NCBI GenBank assembly: GCA_028829895.1
Contig: CM054181.1
Coordinates: 3,730,501 to 3,794,500, forward strand
Length of the DNA stretch: 64,000 bases
Direction of reading: 5' to 3'
DNA from: Sinotaia quadrata
Taxonomy: Eukaryota; Mollusca; Gastropoda; Architaenioglossa; Viviparidae
Shown: positions 52,900 through 64,000 of the stretch, in pieces
Layout of the letters: every line of letters begins with the position of its first letter
Numbering within the stretch: position 1 is the first letter of the stretch
The notes under the pieces: generated by a model
The model's database searches: none
What the model was told of the DNA's origin: nothing
The model's input: only the letters and a program-made list of their open reading frames with translations
Translations under genes and position numbers: made by a program

Positions 52900-55040
52900 A
52901 CAAGGGAAAAGGGGATCATAGAGTCAAGAGTGATAAGAGCAGAAATATACATCTAAGTAACCAGAATAACATGGACCTTGAAATTTTCACCCTGTTCTAA
53001 TTTAAAACAGTAATATTAGTACCGGTATTTCAACAATCAACAAACGCATATATATACACATACTAAAAACTACATACAAAGCTTCAGTAACCAATTAGTG
53101 TTTCTGCTGATCACTAAATGTACAAGAAAGATATATGTATTTAATAAAGATGATATACTTTGCCATAACCAATTACATATAGGAAATCCATCTCAAATAT
53201 ACTTTTTTCACTAACAAAATCCTCTACAGTATATATAACTATTACACATTTTAAAAAAAATGCAAAAATTTATTTTTAAGATTTCCTCACATGCGCAGTA
53301 ATCCATGCCAACACAAGCTTTTAAGAAACATATATTTGCGAGTCACATTTTCATAAAAACGCAACATCAAATCAGAAAAAGGCTAAGACCAGAAAAAGGC
53401 TAAGACCAGAAAAAGGACAGCATTAATAACATGTTTTCACCCCTATACAAAATATTACCAATCCTATAATAAGCAATTTTATTTACTAGTGACAAATGCA
53501 AATGAATCAATATTCCATTCAATCAGATTCACTGAATATACACTATATAATAGCAGCAAACAAACTGAGTGCTAATGCTAGTGTTATTGTTGAACACACC
53601 AACAATAACATTCATTTACTCCATGTTCATTTAGATGTATGTACATTTTCTATTTTTAATTATGTCCCCTCAAACAGAACTTGTAATCAACAAGTTTCTT
53701 CACAATCATGAAATGTATACATTTAAACTCAAATATCTTTTAGAAAAAAATGCAAAAGTAGGAACCAAATGCTGACTATCATTTAAGTGGAGAGAGTAAA
53801 TACATCCACCAAAAAACCAACAATAAAAACTGAAATAAAATAAATTTGGCATCAGGTGTATTGAGTTATTTTAAGAGATTACTTCAACTTAATACCTTCA
53901 GTGCAGTCATATGCTAGATGTACCGAATAGTTTATAAACACAAATCCATGATAAAGAAGAAATAAAATATATTATTACTTTTTTTTATTTTTTAAGAAGT
54001 AAATTATAGTAAGACAAAAGTGTATTCCACTAAGACAATTAAGAAATATTGTGACACATAAAATCATTCGTAAATTGCTGCCAGTAAATTAACATACATG
54101 CACTTATAAAAAAAAAATAAATAAATATCACTAACCCAAACTTTAACACTCAAATGAATAAGCTGCTGTTTAATGAAACATTTTGAAAAAAAAGAGGTCA
54201 ATAATATGAGGCTAAAGTTAATATGCTCCATATATATATAGCACAATGTCCCAATAAAACAAAGTTATTTACAGGATAAAAATTAAAATACGAAAAAGTC
54301 TACACATTATATTTTCCACTCAATATGCTGTTTACAATTTTAAAAAAAATATTTTATAACACATATGACAGCAACTAACAAACTATATAACTTGCCCCTC
54401 CCAAAATTCATTACAAATTCTTCTGAAATAATATCTAGTGAATAATTTTACTTCAGAATAGAGATGAAAGAAGTATGAAGAATTTTCTTTTTATAGTTCA
54501 ACTGTCTCCCCGAAAAAAAAAAAAAGAACAAAAATTTAAAGTACTTTAGGATATACACGGTCAAGTGGTGACTGGTAATGGTAGTTATTTAATATTTATT
54601 AATTTGATAAAAAAAACAAAAAAAAAAAACACCCCAACCTTTACACTTGAATTAAGATGATGCAGCAGTTATTGGTAATAAAAATTAGAAATCTTTTGAG
54701 CATTACTTGTCCAGCAATATTTTGAGGCAAGATCTGGAAGTATAGCATTTGTTCATGGATGGAATTTGTGGGTTAAGTAGAATGGTCAATACAAATGGCA
54801 TAGCAATTGCAATAGTGTAACTTAGCTCACATTAATCCTTCAACACTATCCCTCCCTCCTCTGTACTACAAAAGTTTACTTCATTCACCAACAGGAATGA
54901 AGTACAAAATATTCACAGTAGCAAACATCTTTTCCAGAAAGCTTAGGATTGTAGCTATGCTAGATGTCTGGATTTTCTTGGTCTAGTGAGTACCAAATAC
55001 TTAAGCACATTACCTTCAAAATGCAGTGCGTTCAGATTTC
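52900..55040. other. Intergenic, no feature seen
   Basis: AT-rich DNA with A-runs and TA-rich stretches. No exon recognised. Confidence 0.45.
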
Positions 55041-55047
55041 ATATTAA

Positions 55048-55332
55048 CACTTTGATGCTGCCAGATCATCGGTGCTCTAAAATTCTCTGGTGTCACACCA
55101 ACATCTGATTGTCATCGCTTTTTATAGACTGTTACTGTGTTAGCATTTTGGTCAGTAGTCAAAGGGATGCAAGCGAGGTATCATTAAAAAGCTGAATACT
55201 TCGGCTATGAAATAAATACTCAGGCTTTTAAAAAACTTTCAATAACTTTTTTTGGTGATTTAAAAAAAAAAAGCATAAAAATCATGTATCTGCAATGGTT
55301 ATGCACAGTCAGAAGCATGCGTTGTCAAAGTG
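55048..55332. mobile_element. piggyBac-type MITE at TTAA, second copy class
   Basis: 285-bp element between TTAA at 55044-55047 and 55333-55336, with ends CACTTTGATGCTGCC and, inverted, CACTTTGACAACGCATGC. The interior has no ORF. The pattern is like the element at 5914 but with different end sequences. Confidence 0.78.
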
Positions 55333-55339
55333 TTAAGTG

Positions 55340-57900
55340 ATTATGAGATTCTTACAATCTGACTAGGGTCCAAATTTAGAAATAAATTTAGCTTCAAAAT
55401 GAAATGCACTATTTTTTGTCAAATTTTCATTTAACATGAAGGATTTAAAAATTATTTTTCATAAAGTTTGGAGCAGCTTTATGAATCAATTCAGTGATTA
55501 ATGTTAATACAATCATGGACATTTTTATTGATTTTGATACTGAAGAAGTTTTTAAAATTTGCTGTTAGTGCAAAATGAAAATGCTATTGTGAGTAAGTTC
55601 AGACCATTATGGGTAAGTTCAAGCTTATTGCAAACCAAATGTCATTGTATAAATGTACAAGCTTTCATGTGAATATAAGCATACAAATCCTGCATCCACC
55701 AGTTTTGTATTTTCTGATCTAAAATGTACTTTTAGTATTCATTTTATATTCCTTTTCCCCGTTCTGGATGTTTTGTCTATTTACATTAGATTCTGGCTAA
55801 GAGGTCAGTACTGTAATTAAGAGACAAACATGGTTAGTATGTACCAAGGGATCAAACTGCAACATCTGAAACAAGATGCTTTTTTAATTTGTTCTAGATT
55901 TCTAGATTCTGGCTAAGAGGTCAGTACTGTGCATTTTGAACCAAGCCTTGTTAAAATGGTACACAAGTACATTCTTAGCAATGCTCCAAATTAAAACAAA
56001 ATATGACAAAAATGTATTTTATGTCTTCATCACAGTGCTGAAAATCATTAGCAGACACAAAAATTAAAAATCTTACCTATGAACTGGCTTTTAATATGAG
56101 GTAAACAAGTACAAGGCCAGATTGTGATTACAGTTTATAGTTTTATTTTAAATGATTTTGCAATTCATTCCATGATCAAAATCCTGATTTTCATGCTTTT
56201 AACAAAATTTTATTAAATAAAGTCAAGCATTTATTATGTGTTTAAACAAACTTAAAATGTATTTAACAACAAAAAAAAAATTAACAAGGCAGAAGGGGGG
56301 GTTAAAGAAATCACAGGTGTCTACCACAGGTAATTAATATGCACAAAGTCCAACAGGCTGAAGCAATCAGCAGTTTAATATTAAAATGTAATCATTTAAT
56401 GCTGTATGATCAAATTTTAATGTTCGAAAATAGTGTTATCAAATTATAACAAACATTATTTGGCAACATACAGCAATGGTTTGTCAATTGAATTATGCTG
56501 CAGAGCATTATTATTTCAAATGTTATTAATGTAAATTATGAACAAAGGAAACTTTTAACAGTGATGGTAAGAATATTGTAATATCAAGATCATCAAATTG
56601 TAATTAAAGTTTGTAATTCATTTACTTATAATAAAAGCTTTCCAAATGGCAAGTTCTGTTCTGAACATCTTGATCAAGCATCTGTTAAATGATCTATCCA
56701 TTAAAACATTCAAATCCACATTACAAAGTATCAAACGTGTTATGCTGACTCATACATACTGATGTTTAATTCTGATGATTTATTCTATTTTGCAAGACAA
56801 TGCAGAAATTGTCAAACAATGTAATAATTCCCCTGCTAAATATCTACAGTGGAGTCTGGGGATATGCCCATGCAGAAAAGAATATTCTTGCAAAAACTAA
56901 GTTATGTAAAGGTATATTGTATAGATAATAAGAGATATACAATATGTCTATAATTTTACAAGTGAAATAGTAAATTTATTCATGTTAACCACCACCCACC
57001 ACCACCCCAACAAATTCTGCCTTCTCTTGATTTCATGATTTCCCCTCAGCATTGTTTCCCCTGATCATAATACTTAAGTCACTGAAAAAAAAAAAGGCCC
57101 CAAGCCAGCCATTTTGAAAGTAAAAACTAGAACAAGGATGGACAGACTGCACCCTTGTAATAAACAACCACATCATTGCCCCTTGTCACTGAACTGTAAC
57201 TTGGTACCATTAAAGTAGTCTTTTGAAACAAACAACTCTTGTAACTCTTCACCCAGATCCAAAAGACAGCAAAGCCAAAACTTGAAAAAGAAATGCAACG
57301 ACAAAGTTCAAGTTTGTATTATTAAACCAACAAGAGACTAGATGTCAACAACATGACAAACTCAACAAATAGACTGTGAGTAGAAACCCTGATAGTCACT
57401 GGATGAAAAAGGAATCAGGTTTGTGTGCAAGAGATGGCATCTGGCAATAAGAGAATTATTTTTGCAAGCAAAAGCTATGATATGCAATAATATAATATAC
57501 AATAAAAGAACTATGTTTAAAAAAAAACAGCACATACCTAGTAAAGTGAATGCACAAATGTTTTTAAAAGTCTTTTAAAAATGAGCATAGTAACATGCAA
57601 GAAACAAAAGGTTAATTCAAAATCAACACAGGCATAATATCAGAACTTGACAGGATGTGGTAATTTTTGCCTCAATAAAAAATAAAGCCTAATTTTTTCA
57701 TACAATCACTATCACATATGCATTACTGAGACAAAGCCTTTGTAGTAGAAAAATTTAGTTGGCCTTCAATAATATGAAATTGGTGTTTTCTTTGCATTTT
57801 TCTAAAGACGTGAACTCTACAAGAAATGTTACAACTTGCATTTGAATGTCATGTCCATTACACATTTTCATTTTTAAAAAAATTAAAACTGCTCTTGAAT
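55340..57900. other. Intergenic, no feature seen
   Basis: AT-rich DNA. A duplicated block ttctggctaagaggtcagta occurs at 55791 and 55906. No exon recognised. Confidence 0.45.
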
Positions 57901-57914
57901 GGGAAAATCAACGT

Positions 57915-58550
57915 AATTGTGTCTTCAAAAAAACTATCAAGCACGTGTTGCCCACAGAAAAAGCTATCAGCATTTAGTGCGCTGTCCACAAGGAAAACTG
58001 TCAGTTATTTATGGTGTGTTGCATCCACAGAAAAGCACACAGCTTTTGTGTGCTGTCCATATGAAAATTATTAATTATGTAGAGTGTTATAAAAACTGTA
58101 AATATGTAAAAACTGACACTCTCCTCAGACAAGAGATGACAAATGAAGTTTGTTTTCAGATTGGAAGAGTTGTCAGCTAATTTACAGCGTTGTCAATGGA
58201 CTGTCCTGGGGAAAAGCGTATATTTTACACTGTTTCCTTAGAAAATATTGTTAATGGTGTTAGTTTTCATAGAAAAGGTGTTTAGTGAAACACTATAGAA
58301 AATTGTCAGAACATCCTCTGGAAATAGCTATCGGTCTTATAAAAGTTTATTTTCTGGAAACATCTTCTGCTATTGGATGTCCACAGGAAAAATTCTCAAA
58401 GTTATTGCAGTGCATCCTTGAGAAAAGATATCAAATTATTACAATTTGTTTGGTGTGTATTATCAGGAAAAGATGGAATCTGCATTATAATGACTCCTCA
58501 AACACAGTGTTACAAGCATTCTCAGTTCAAGAAATTTCAACATGATCATT
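57915..58550. repeat. Highly diverged ~60-bp repeat downstream of REV3L
   Basis: Loose repetition of tgtccacaggaaaaactatca-like units (57950, 57985, 58030, 58200, 58380). Old, and confidence in the periodicity is moderate. Confidence 0.5.
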
Positions 58551-58581
58551 AGGGAATTATTTTGTATGCTCATTTTTTGGT

Positions 58582-58587
58582 TTTATT
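58582..58587 (-). terminator. Candidate REV3L poly(A) signal (AATAAA)
   Basis: AATAAA on the minus strand, about 60 bases past the REV3L stop, implying a very short 3' UTR. Position is typical; no other support. Confidence 0.4.
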
Positions 58588-58647
58588 GTTTCAAACAGAA
58601 GAAATGAATTGAATTTCAGATGATAAAAAAGAAAAGCAGCAGCATTT

Positions 58648-58797
58648 CTAGAAACTGAGAATTTTCCGCAAGATGTCATGTTGCTGTTCAGCACAGATCT
58701 TGTCACGAGTGGCCATGTGGAGTCTGAAAAATATGGGGCAGTCAAGAGATGTGCAAGGTTGATCGTGGTCCCAAACACCCATACAGGAAAAGCATAC
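58648..58797 (-). CDS. REV3L: REV3L last exon, CysB
   Basis: Acceptor tttgttttag, then VCFSCMGVWDHDQPCTSLDC and a 29-residue tail to the TAG stop. Four cysteines are spaced as in the Fe-S CysB motif. The acceptor with about 28 bases of exon is present in two extra tandem copies upstream. Confidence 0.92.
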   Translation of the reverse strand, partial: VCFSCMGVWDHDQPCTSLDCPIFFRLHMATRDKICAEQQHDILRKILSF

Positions 58798-60864
58798 CTA
58801 AAACAAACAAGAAAACCAAACACCCATACAGGAAAAGCATACCTAAAACAAACAGGAAAACCAAACATCCATACAGGAAAAGCATATCTAAAACAAACAA
58901 GAAAACCCAAAGAGTACTTTTAAGTTTTGCAATGCACATCCAAGTAATTTCCAAATTACTACTTCAAATAAAAATATTTTGCTTCGTCCTAATCAATTTT
59001 CATTGTATTTCATACCACTGCATTTACTTATCTTAAATAATGTATATCAGGGGTGCACAAACTGTATCCTGAGGGCCGCATGCAGCCCATGACAGGGCTC
59101 TATGCGGCCCCCGGAGGACTTTTGGATTTTACCATGTAAAGCACATTATTTTATTATTTATGTTGCTTTTTCTACTGAGTCATCCATTTGGCAGCCCTCC
59201 ATGCACTATCAATTGGAAATTTGACCCTCTGGCCTAAAACGTTTGTGCACCCCTGATGTATACAGATACCAGATTCAATGATTGCCAATACCTGTGAAAG
59301 ATGATCATGTATTTTCTCCATGGTGGAAAAGCGGGAGACAATAGTTATGGTGACAAGTTGTGGGTCTTGAATGCAAGTAGTACAGACAGGCTGTCTAGTC
59401 TGTTGATCACATATCAGACAGTCTGAGGTCACAAAATACTGTGAAATGGTACTCTGCAAACACATCAAAAAGTCACTGTGAAACAATGGTACACAACAAT
59501 CAAATGAAGTAAACGTCATTATGAAATGGAACCCTGCAATCAAATCAAAGATCTCTATTAAATCGCACCCCACAATCAAATCAGATAAAGGTAAATAAGC
59601 AATGGTACCCAGCAATCAAATCAGATGGAGGTCACAAAGTACCCCAAACTGTATTTTGCATTTAAGTCTAATCAAAGGTCACAAAGTACTGTGCAATGGT
59701 ATACCCTGCAATCAAATTTATCAGAAGCTACAAAACAATGTAAAATGGTACCTGCAATCAAATTTATCAGAAGCTACAAATATAAAATGATATCCTGCAA
59801 TCAGAAGACACAAAGCAATGTAAAATGGTACCCACAATCAAATAAGAGATCACAAAGAACAGAAATTGTAAATCAAATCAAGTGTCTAATGGTGACCTAT
59901 GATCTAATCACACAGTATGAGGTTGCAAAATTCTATGACATTCTGCAAACAAATCAGTGTTTACAAAGTTCTATAAAGGGGTACCCTGAAGCATAGTTAG
60001 TTAGAGGTCACAAAAGTCAGTAAAATGATATTCAAATTAACTAAGCACTGTAAAATAGTACAATGAAATCAAATCACACAGAAGTAACAAAATTCTGTGA
60101 AATTACATTCTGCGATCAAATTAGACCTCATGAAGCACTGTGAGATGGTACCTTGTAATCAAATCAGTGGCCACAAAGCCATTTTCAATAGTATACTGCA
60201 ACCAAATCTGAGACAATACAGCATTAAAACAAGGAAGCAAGCAACCAAATCTAAGGTCACACAGCAATGTAACAAGGAACTAAGCAACCAAATCTAAGGT
60301 CATACAGCACTGTAACAAGGAACTAAGCAACCAAATCTAAGATCATACAGCACTGTAACAAGGAACTAAGCAACCAAATCTAAGATCATACAGCAATGTA
60401 ACAAGGATTTAAGCAACCAAAACAGAGGTCACAAGCAATATGACTTGGCAATGCCTTTATCAGCAAAGATGCCAAATCACAAAATGTAGGATTATTCAGG
60501 AGAGCCAGGCATCAGTGTATATAAACAAGTAAAGCTTGTATAAATTAACACTTTTATTTGGTTGCTCACCTGTTTTGTCTCCTGGGCTGGGAGGGTATGA
60601 GATGTCATCCGCAATAGGCGTGGCATGTCAGTGTACCAGGTAAACACATTTATCCCAATTAAACTAAGAAACCGACTCAGTGGAGGGAGAACCTGCTTTG
60701 TAATATAATAATTAATGTTTATGCGCAGTGATGAGTCATGCACCACTTCAAATGGTTGTCGCACCAAGTAAATGAGAGCAAGCCCAGGTGAACCATGCAC
60801 AATGACATAAGGGACACGTTCGCCAACCCGTGGCTCTGCACGGCGATCATCTCTGAGGCGCTTT
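58648..60864 (-). CDS. REV3L: REV3L, DNA polymerase zeta catalytic subunit, 3' end (partial)
   Basis: Last three coding exons on the minus strand: 60864-60570, 59453-59292 and 58797-58648, all phase 0 after the first base, ending at TAG 58650-58648. Together 201 residues are visible. The first exon has the conserved B-family palm/thumb end (GERVPYVIVHGSPGLALIYL and ITKQVLPPLSRFLSLIGINV). The second has the CysA cluster (CLICDQQTRQPVCTTC, 2+2 Cys). The third has the CysB cluster (CFSC then PCTSLDC), which in this family holds a 4Fe-4S centre and contacts the POLD2/POLD3 accessory subunits. REV3L is the catalytic subunit of translesion polymerase zeta. The C terminus is shorter and different after the CysB site, as is usual between phyla. 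No further REV3L exon was found up to 64000, so the preceding intron exceeds 3.1 kb. Confidence 0.95.
58770..58910. repeat. 45-bp array built on the REV3L last-exon acceptor
   Basis: Three units, the first of which is the real exon start. Each has, on the minus strand, tttgttttag followed by GTATGCTTTTCCTGTATG, so two extra complete acceptor-plus-exon copies precede the functional one. Confidence 0.95.
59048..59255. mobile_element. hAT-type MITE, copy 3 (longest)
   Basis: 208 bp, with perfect inverted ends caggggtgcacaaac / gtttgtgcacccctg and flanking 8-mers atgtatat / atgtatac (7 of 8). The interior has gccgcatgcagccc, typical of hAT/Charlie-like MITEs. It lies in the last REV3L intron. 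Confidence 0.93.
59292..59453 (-). CDS. REV3L: REV3L second-last exon, CysA
   Basis: Fifty-four codons opening with STISQYFVTSDCLICDQQTR and ending KIHDHLSQ. TISQYF and the paired CxxC motifs are REV3L-specific. The acceptor and exon start are amplified across the neighbouring intron. Confidence 0.95.
59454..60450. repeat. About 45-50-bp array built on the REV3L second-last-exon acceptor
   Basis: Some twenty diverged units filling nearly the whole intron between the 60570 and 59292 exons. In plus-strand view each has aggtcacaaagtactgtgaa, atggtaccctgcaatcaaat; reversed, this is a gattgcag acceptor followed by a copy of the first ~30 exon bases (the STISQYFVTS codons). The right half (60220-60420) is a cleaner sub-array. 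Confidence 0.92.
60570..60864 (-). CDS. REV3L: REV3L third-last exon
   Basis: Acceptor gtttcag, then RLRDDRRAEPRVGERVPYVI and RQPFEVVHDSSLRININYYI, ending PAQETKQ at donor ACAG then gtgagc. This is the highly conserved REV3L segment just before the cysteine clusters. Confidence 0.95.
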
Positions 60865-60869
60865 CTGAA

Positions 60870-63340
60870 ACAAAACAGTAATAACACTGCACCAATCTTT
60901 ACATGTTACCTTTATGTACTGGTGATGAATTCTGGGCTCAAATTTTACATGGGCAATAATTAACAGATTTGGCAGCAGTCATTAAGATTAAATTCAAGAC
61001 ATCAGAGAAAGTATAGCAAGGGATGCACCACATACTATACTAATACCTTTAGAAATCTTTTTTTTTTACAATGAGTACAAATGAGTTTTGCTATCTGCCT
61101 ATGATTTTGTCTTTCTCTATTGTTGCTCTCATTCATGATCAGAGTTGAAAGTAAACTGCTGGCCAAATTTACATAACAAACCTGGTAGTTTATTTTGATG
61201 TCATTTTGAATGATTTTGTTCACTTACAATTTTACTGACCATAATTTCACTTTGCACTAACAAGCACACAAAAACACAATGTTGAGGTGATACTGAGTAA
61301 AATTGCACAAGGAAAGTACCTATGAAAAGAACTGCTATTGATAGTAGTGATAAATAGTTCTGTTTCAAGTAAACAGAAATATAACTTTGTGATCATTATA
61401 CTATTAGCAAACTGATTTCCAGCAAAAGAATTGAGAGCAAGCAGACCACGTATATTTGGATTTTCTAGTGCTGTTTTGAGTTTTAAAACCAGTATATTAA
61501 ATTATTATAATGAGGAATAAGACCTAAATGAGTTACTGGAAACTGTGTTGATATTTAAAATCTTAACAGATCAAATGAAGAAAAAAATCCACTGCAGGCA
61601 GAAAATTAAAACATGTCCATATTAATGGTGACAGTTTAGAACTAAAGTCTGGTCTGGGAGTGAACTAAAAGAGCATGTGGATATGTGAATAAAGAATTAC
61701 AAGAAATTAATCACTGCTTTGCTATGACAAAATTAAAATCACATAATTTATGGACCAATTTTTACCGATAAGATCATTCTCAGTTATCAAAAGAAAAAGA
61801 AAAATTCTATATCTTGTCTTCAGTTTGAGAATAATTATACTGATTTTATATATTGTTTGAATTTATGCCTACATGATAACCCTCAAAGAACTTATCAATA
61901 AAATCACTATAATTAATGAAGAAAACTCAAAGAACTTATCAATAAAATCACTATAATTAATAAAGAAAAGAACTTATCAATAAAAATCACTATAATTAAT
62001 GAAGAATGAACTTATCAATAAAATCACTAAAATTAATGAAGAAAACTGAATGGACAATGACAATGACACCAAAACCAGTCCATAGATCCTACAGACTGAA
62101 TTCCGCAAAGATGTTTTTAAACATGAAAAGTACATTACTTATTTTTCTTGAATAATTCACCGTTGCATCCATGCAAAATTTAAGTAACAATGCCTTCCTG
62201 ACCAAGACTACATAACAAAATCACATGTTGATTTTGCATAGTGACTGAATTAACTGGACAAAAATGAAGCCATAGAATTTTGATCAAGCAGCAGGGCCTT
62301 GAACTCTTAAGACAAAGCAATGAATATAAAGAAAGCAAAAGTTGTCAAATATACCCTTTCAAGACAGTGAAATCTAAATAACAGTGCCAGAAAATGTTTA
62401 ATTTTTTTTATCTCAACTTAAATTTAATGTCATCAATACTTAGCATTATGTAAAAGAATAACAAATATTCTGTCAAAGATTACACAAACATTTTAAAAAT
62501 GCAACAATAATAATAATTTTTAAAAATGTATGCTTAGTCAATTAAAACAGTCAGATTTTAAGAATAAATAAAACAATGCTCAAAATTACTAAACAGACAG
62601 TAGTTTTTAAAATTTCTTTGCCATTAATGTCTGATTGATTATAGGTACACATTTTCATTATTATAATACAATATTTGTACAAAATGAAAACACTCGTATA
62701 ATTTACACCAAACTCAATCTGTACAAGTTCATGCAGTTATGCCATTCTGTTCTATTTAAAAAAATGAAACTTAGGAAGTCATCCATTGCTCACTTTCAAA
62801 CCAATACAATCTAGCTATAAAGCCAATTCTTCATTTTTCTGGCATCTATAGGTATAGGATTGTCTCACTTTGTTGCTTACTTTCAAACCAATACAATCTA
62901 GCTATAAAGCCCATTCTTCTTTTGTCTGGCATCTATAGGTATAGGATTGTCTCTGCATTGCATAAAGCACTTAATCACTATGGTCTAGACTCTAGATGCT
63001 AGATATTCTCTTATTCTTTTTCTTAGACATATTTTTAAATCTTTATAATTTGTAGGTAGAACCAGCCTCTATATGACAATAGCAGACAACTACTAAATTA
63101 AAAAAAAATTTACCATTTTGTTACAAGTGCTGTGTTTATGTTCCGTATTTATCATGCTTGTGAAATTGTTTGTTGAATAAAACTATCTTCCAACTTTTCA
63201 TTAATGTATTTTTAATTTGTGAGAGAGTGAGTGGAAGCATGTACGATCGCATTAAATTAGGTACGGTTGGCGTGTTTCGATAGCCACGGCAAAAATCTAA
63301 ATCTCCGGTTTTACCATTGTGTTTTGATATACCTTGCAAG
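60870..63340. other. REV3L intron, no exon seen
   Basis: AT-rich. It contains a 44-bp array at 61875-62045 (gaacttatcaataaaatcac, four copies) and a ~95-bp direct duplication at 62790-62955 (ttcaaaccaatacaatctag, ctataggtataggattgtct). No REV3L exon found. Confidence 0.55.
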
Positions 63341-63347
63341 CACTAAA

Positions 63348-63620
63348 ATGGGTTCCGCTAAGATTGTCCTATCAGAATGTATCTTATATCAAACTAAAGA
63401 AAAATGAATGTAGAATGCAACTGTGTTAGTTTTGAATCTGTATTTTTATTTTTATTGTATGTAAAAGTTGATTGAAAAAAGCCTATTTTTTTCAATTACG
63501 TTTTTGCATGGTTATTTCTGAAAATATAGATTTTTTTAAAATATCATATAGAAAGTAGAAAATCTCTTCTTTAAAATGGTATATAGTATGACAAAGTGTT
63601 ATTTTCGTAGCGGAACCCAT
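63348..63620. mobile_element. MITE with 13-bp perfect inverted repeats
   Basis: ATGGGTTCCGCTA at 63348-63360 and its exact complement TAGCGGAACCCAT at 63608-63620 enclose 247 bases of AT-rich sequence. Family not determined; no clear target duplication was seen. Confidence 0.7.
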
Positions 63621-63624
63621 AGAG

Positions 63625-63885
63625 TGGGAAAATGTGCAAACCAAGCGTGTGCGAAGTAAACATAGGCCTAAACATAAATGAAGCGTGTGGTCGCCATGGC
63701 ATTGTCGGCCATGCTTGTTTCTCTGCTGTGAAAGTAATTCACTATTCTCTTGCAGTTGTAAAAAGATTTTAATTAATTATCTAGATAATCTTTTAAGGCT
63801 ATTTGACGGAAATAAAGATCATATCTGTACAGACGGCAATGTGTTCGAGATCGTCATGGACCTGAGCGAGAGTCCACAAGTATAG
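63625..63885 (+). other. Possible first exon or promoter-like segment
   Basis: A CpG-containing stretch with a 66-codon open frame (63685-63885) ending in VFEIVMDLSESPQV. It has an AG (ctcttgcag, ending near 63757) and a possible donor after CCACAAG. It may be the 5' end of a plus-strand gene or chance; no domain recognised. Confidence 0.2.
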
Positions 63886-64000
63886 GCCTTCTTAACAGTC
63901 GTTATTTATCATTTCTGCTGTAAATTTTATTAAAAATGTTTGATAATATCTGTCAGACAATGATCACACATTGATCCTAGATAGTTTTTCCCCACAAAAA

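Noticed and set aside
60570..60864. REV3L tail as a processed pseudogene
   Set aside because: The three exons are intact, separated by introns with GT-AG ends and keep both cysteine clusters.

Overview
The window looks like metazoan nuclear DNA. It is AT-rich and intron-dense, with GT-AG splicing and many short DNA transposons and minisatellites. The gene content and repeat style suggest a lophotrochozoan, perhaps a mollusc, but the sequence alone does not settle the species. All exon calls were made by eye from splice signals, reading phase and recall of protein families; no alignment was run.

Three conserved genes are visible. (1) Positions 28389 down to 1184, minus strand, hold a complete MORC3-like gene. 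Its 18 coding exons join in phase into an 868-residue protein with a GHKL ATPase, an S5-like region, a CW zinc finger, a coiled coil, a SUMO-interaction motif and a MORC3-type C-terminal helix. (2) Positions 28734 to about 44496, plus strand, hold a SETD4 protein-lysine methyltransferase gene. Eight exons are secure and the last is ambiguous. The two start codons lie 344 bp apart, head to head, so the genes probably share a bidirectional promoter. (3) Positions 60864 down to 58648, minus strand, hold the last three coding exons of REV3L (DNA polymerase zeta catalytic subunit), including both C-terminal cysteine clusters. The rest of that gene must lie to the right of the window. MORC3 and SETD4 are also close neighbours on human chromosome 21q22, so this pairing may be an old linkage.

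Between the exons the DNA is crowded with repeats. Mobile elements include three hAT-type MITEs with 8-bp duplications, two piggyBac-type MITEs at TTAA, three Tigger/pogo-like MITEs at TA, a fourth MITE type with 13-bp inverted repeats, a truncated antisense non-LTR retrotransposon beside SETD4 exon 2, and a GC-richer interspersed repeat at 47.0-48.05 kb. More than thirty tandem arrays with units of about 20-85 bp are present.

The most striking observation is that many of these arrays are built from exon-intron junctions. In all three genes the unit contains a splice acceptor or donor, often with the first or last bases of the exon, and the array runs from the real junction into the intron. 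This leaves rows of decoy splice sites beside the functional one. The clearest cases are REV3L exons at 59453 and 58797, SETD4 exons at 34714, 35372 and 42594, and MORC exons at 11818-11943 (both sides), 26131 and 7032. From 44.5 to 58.6 kb no gene was recognised; that stretch holds repeats and unassigned AT-rich sequence.
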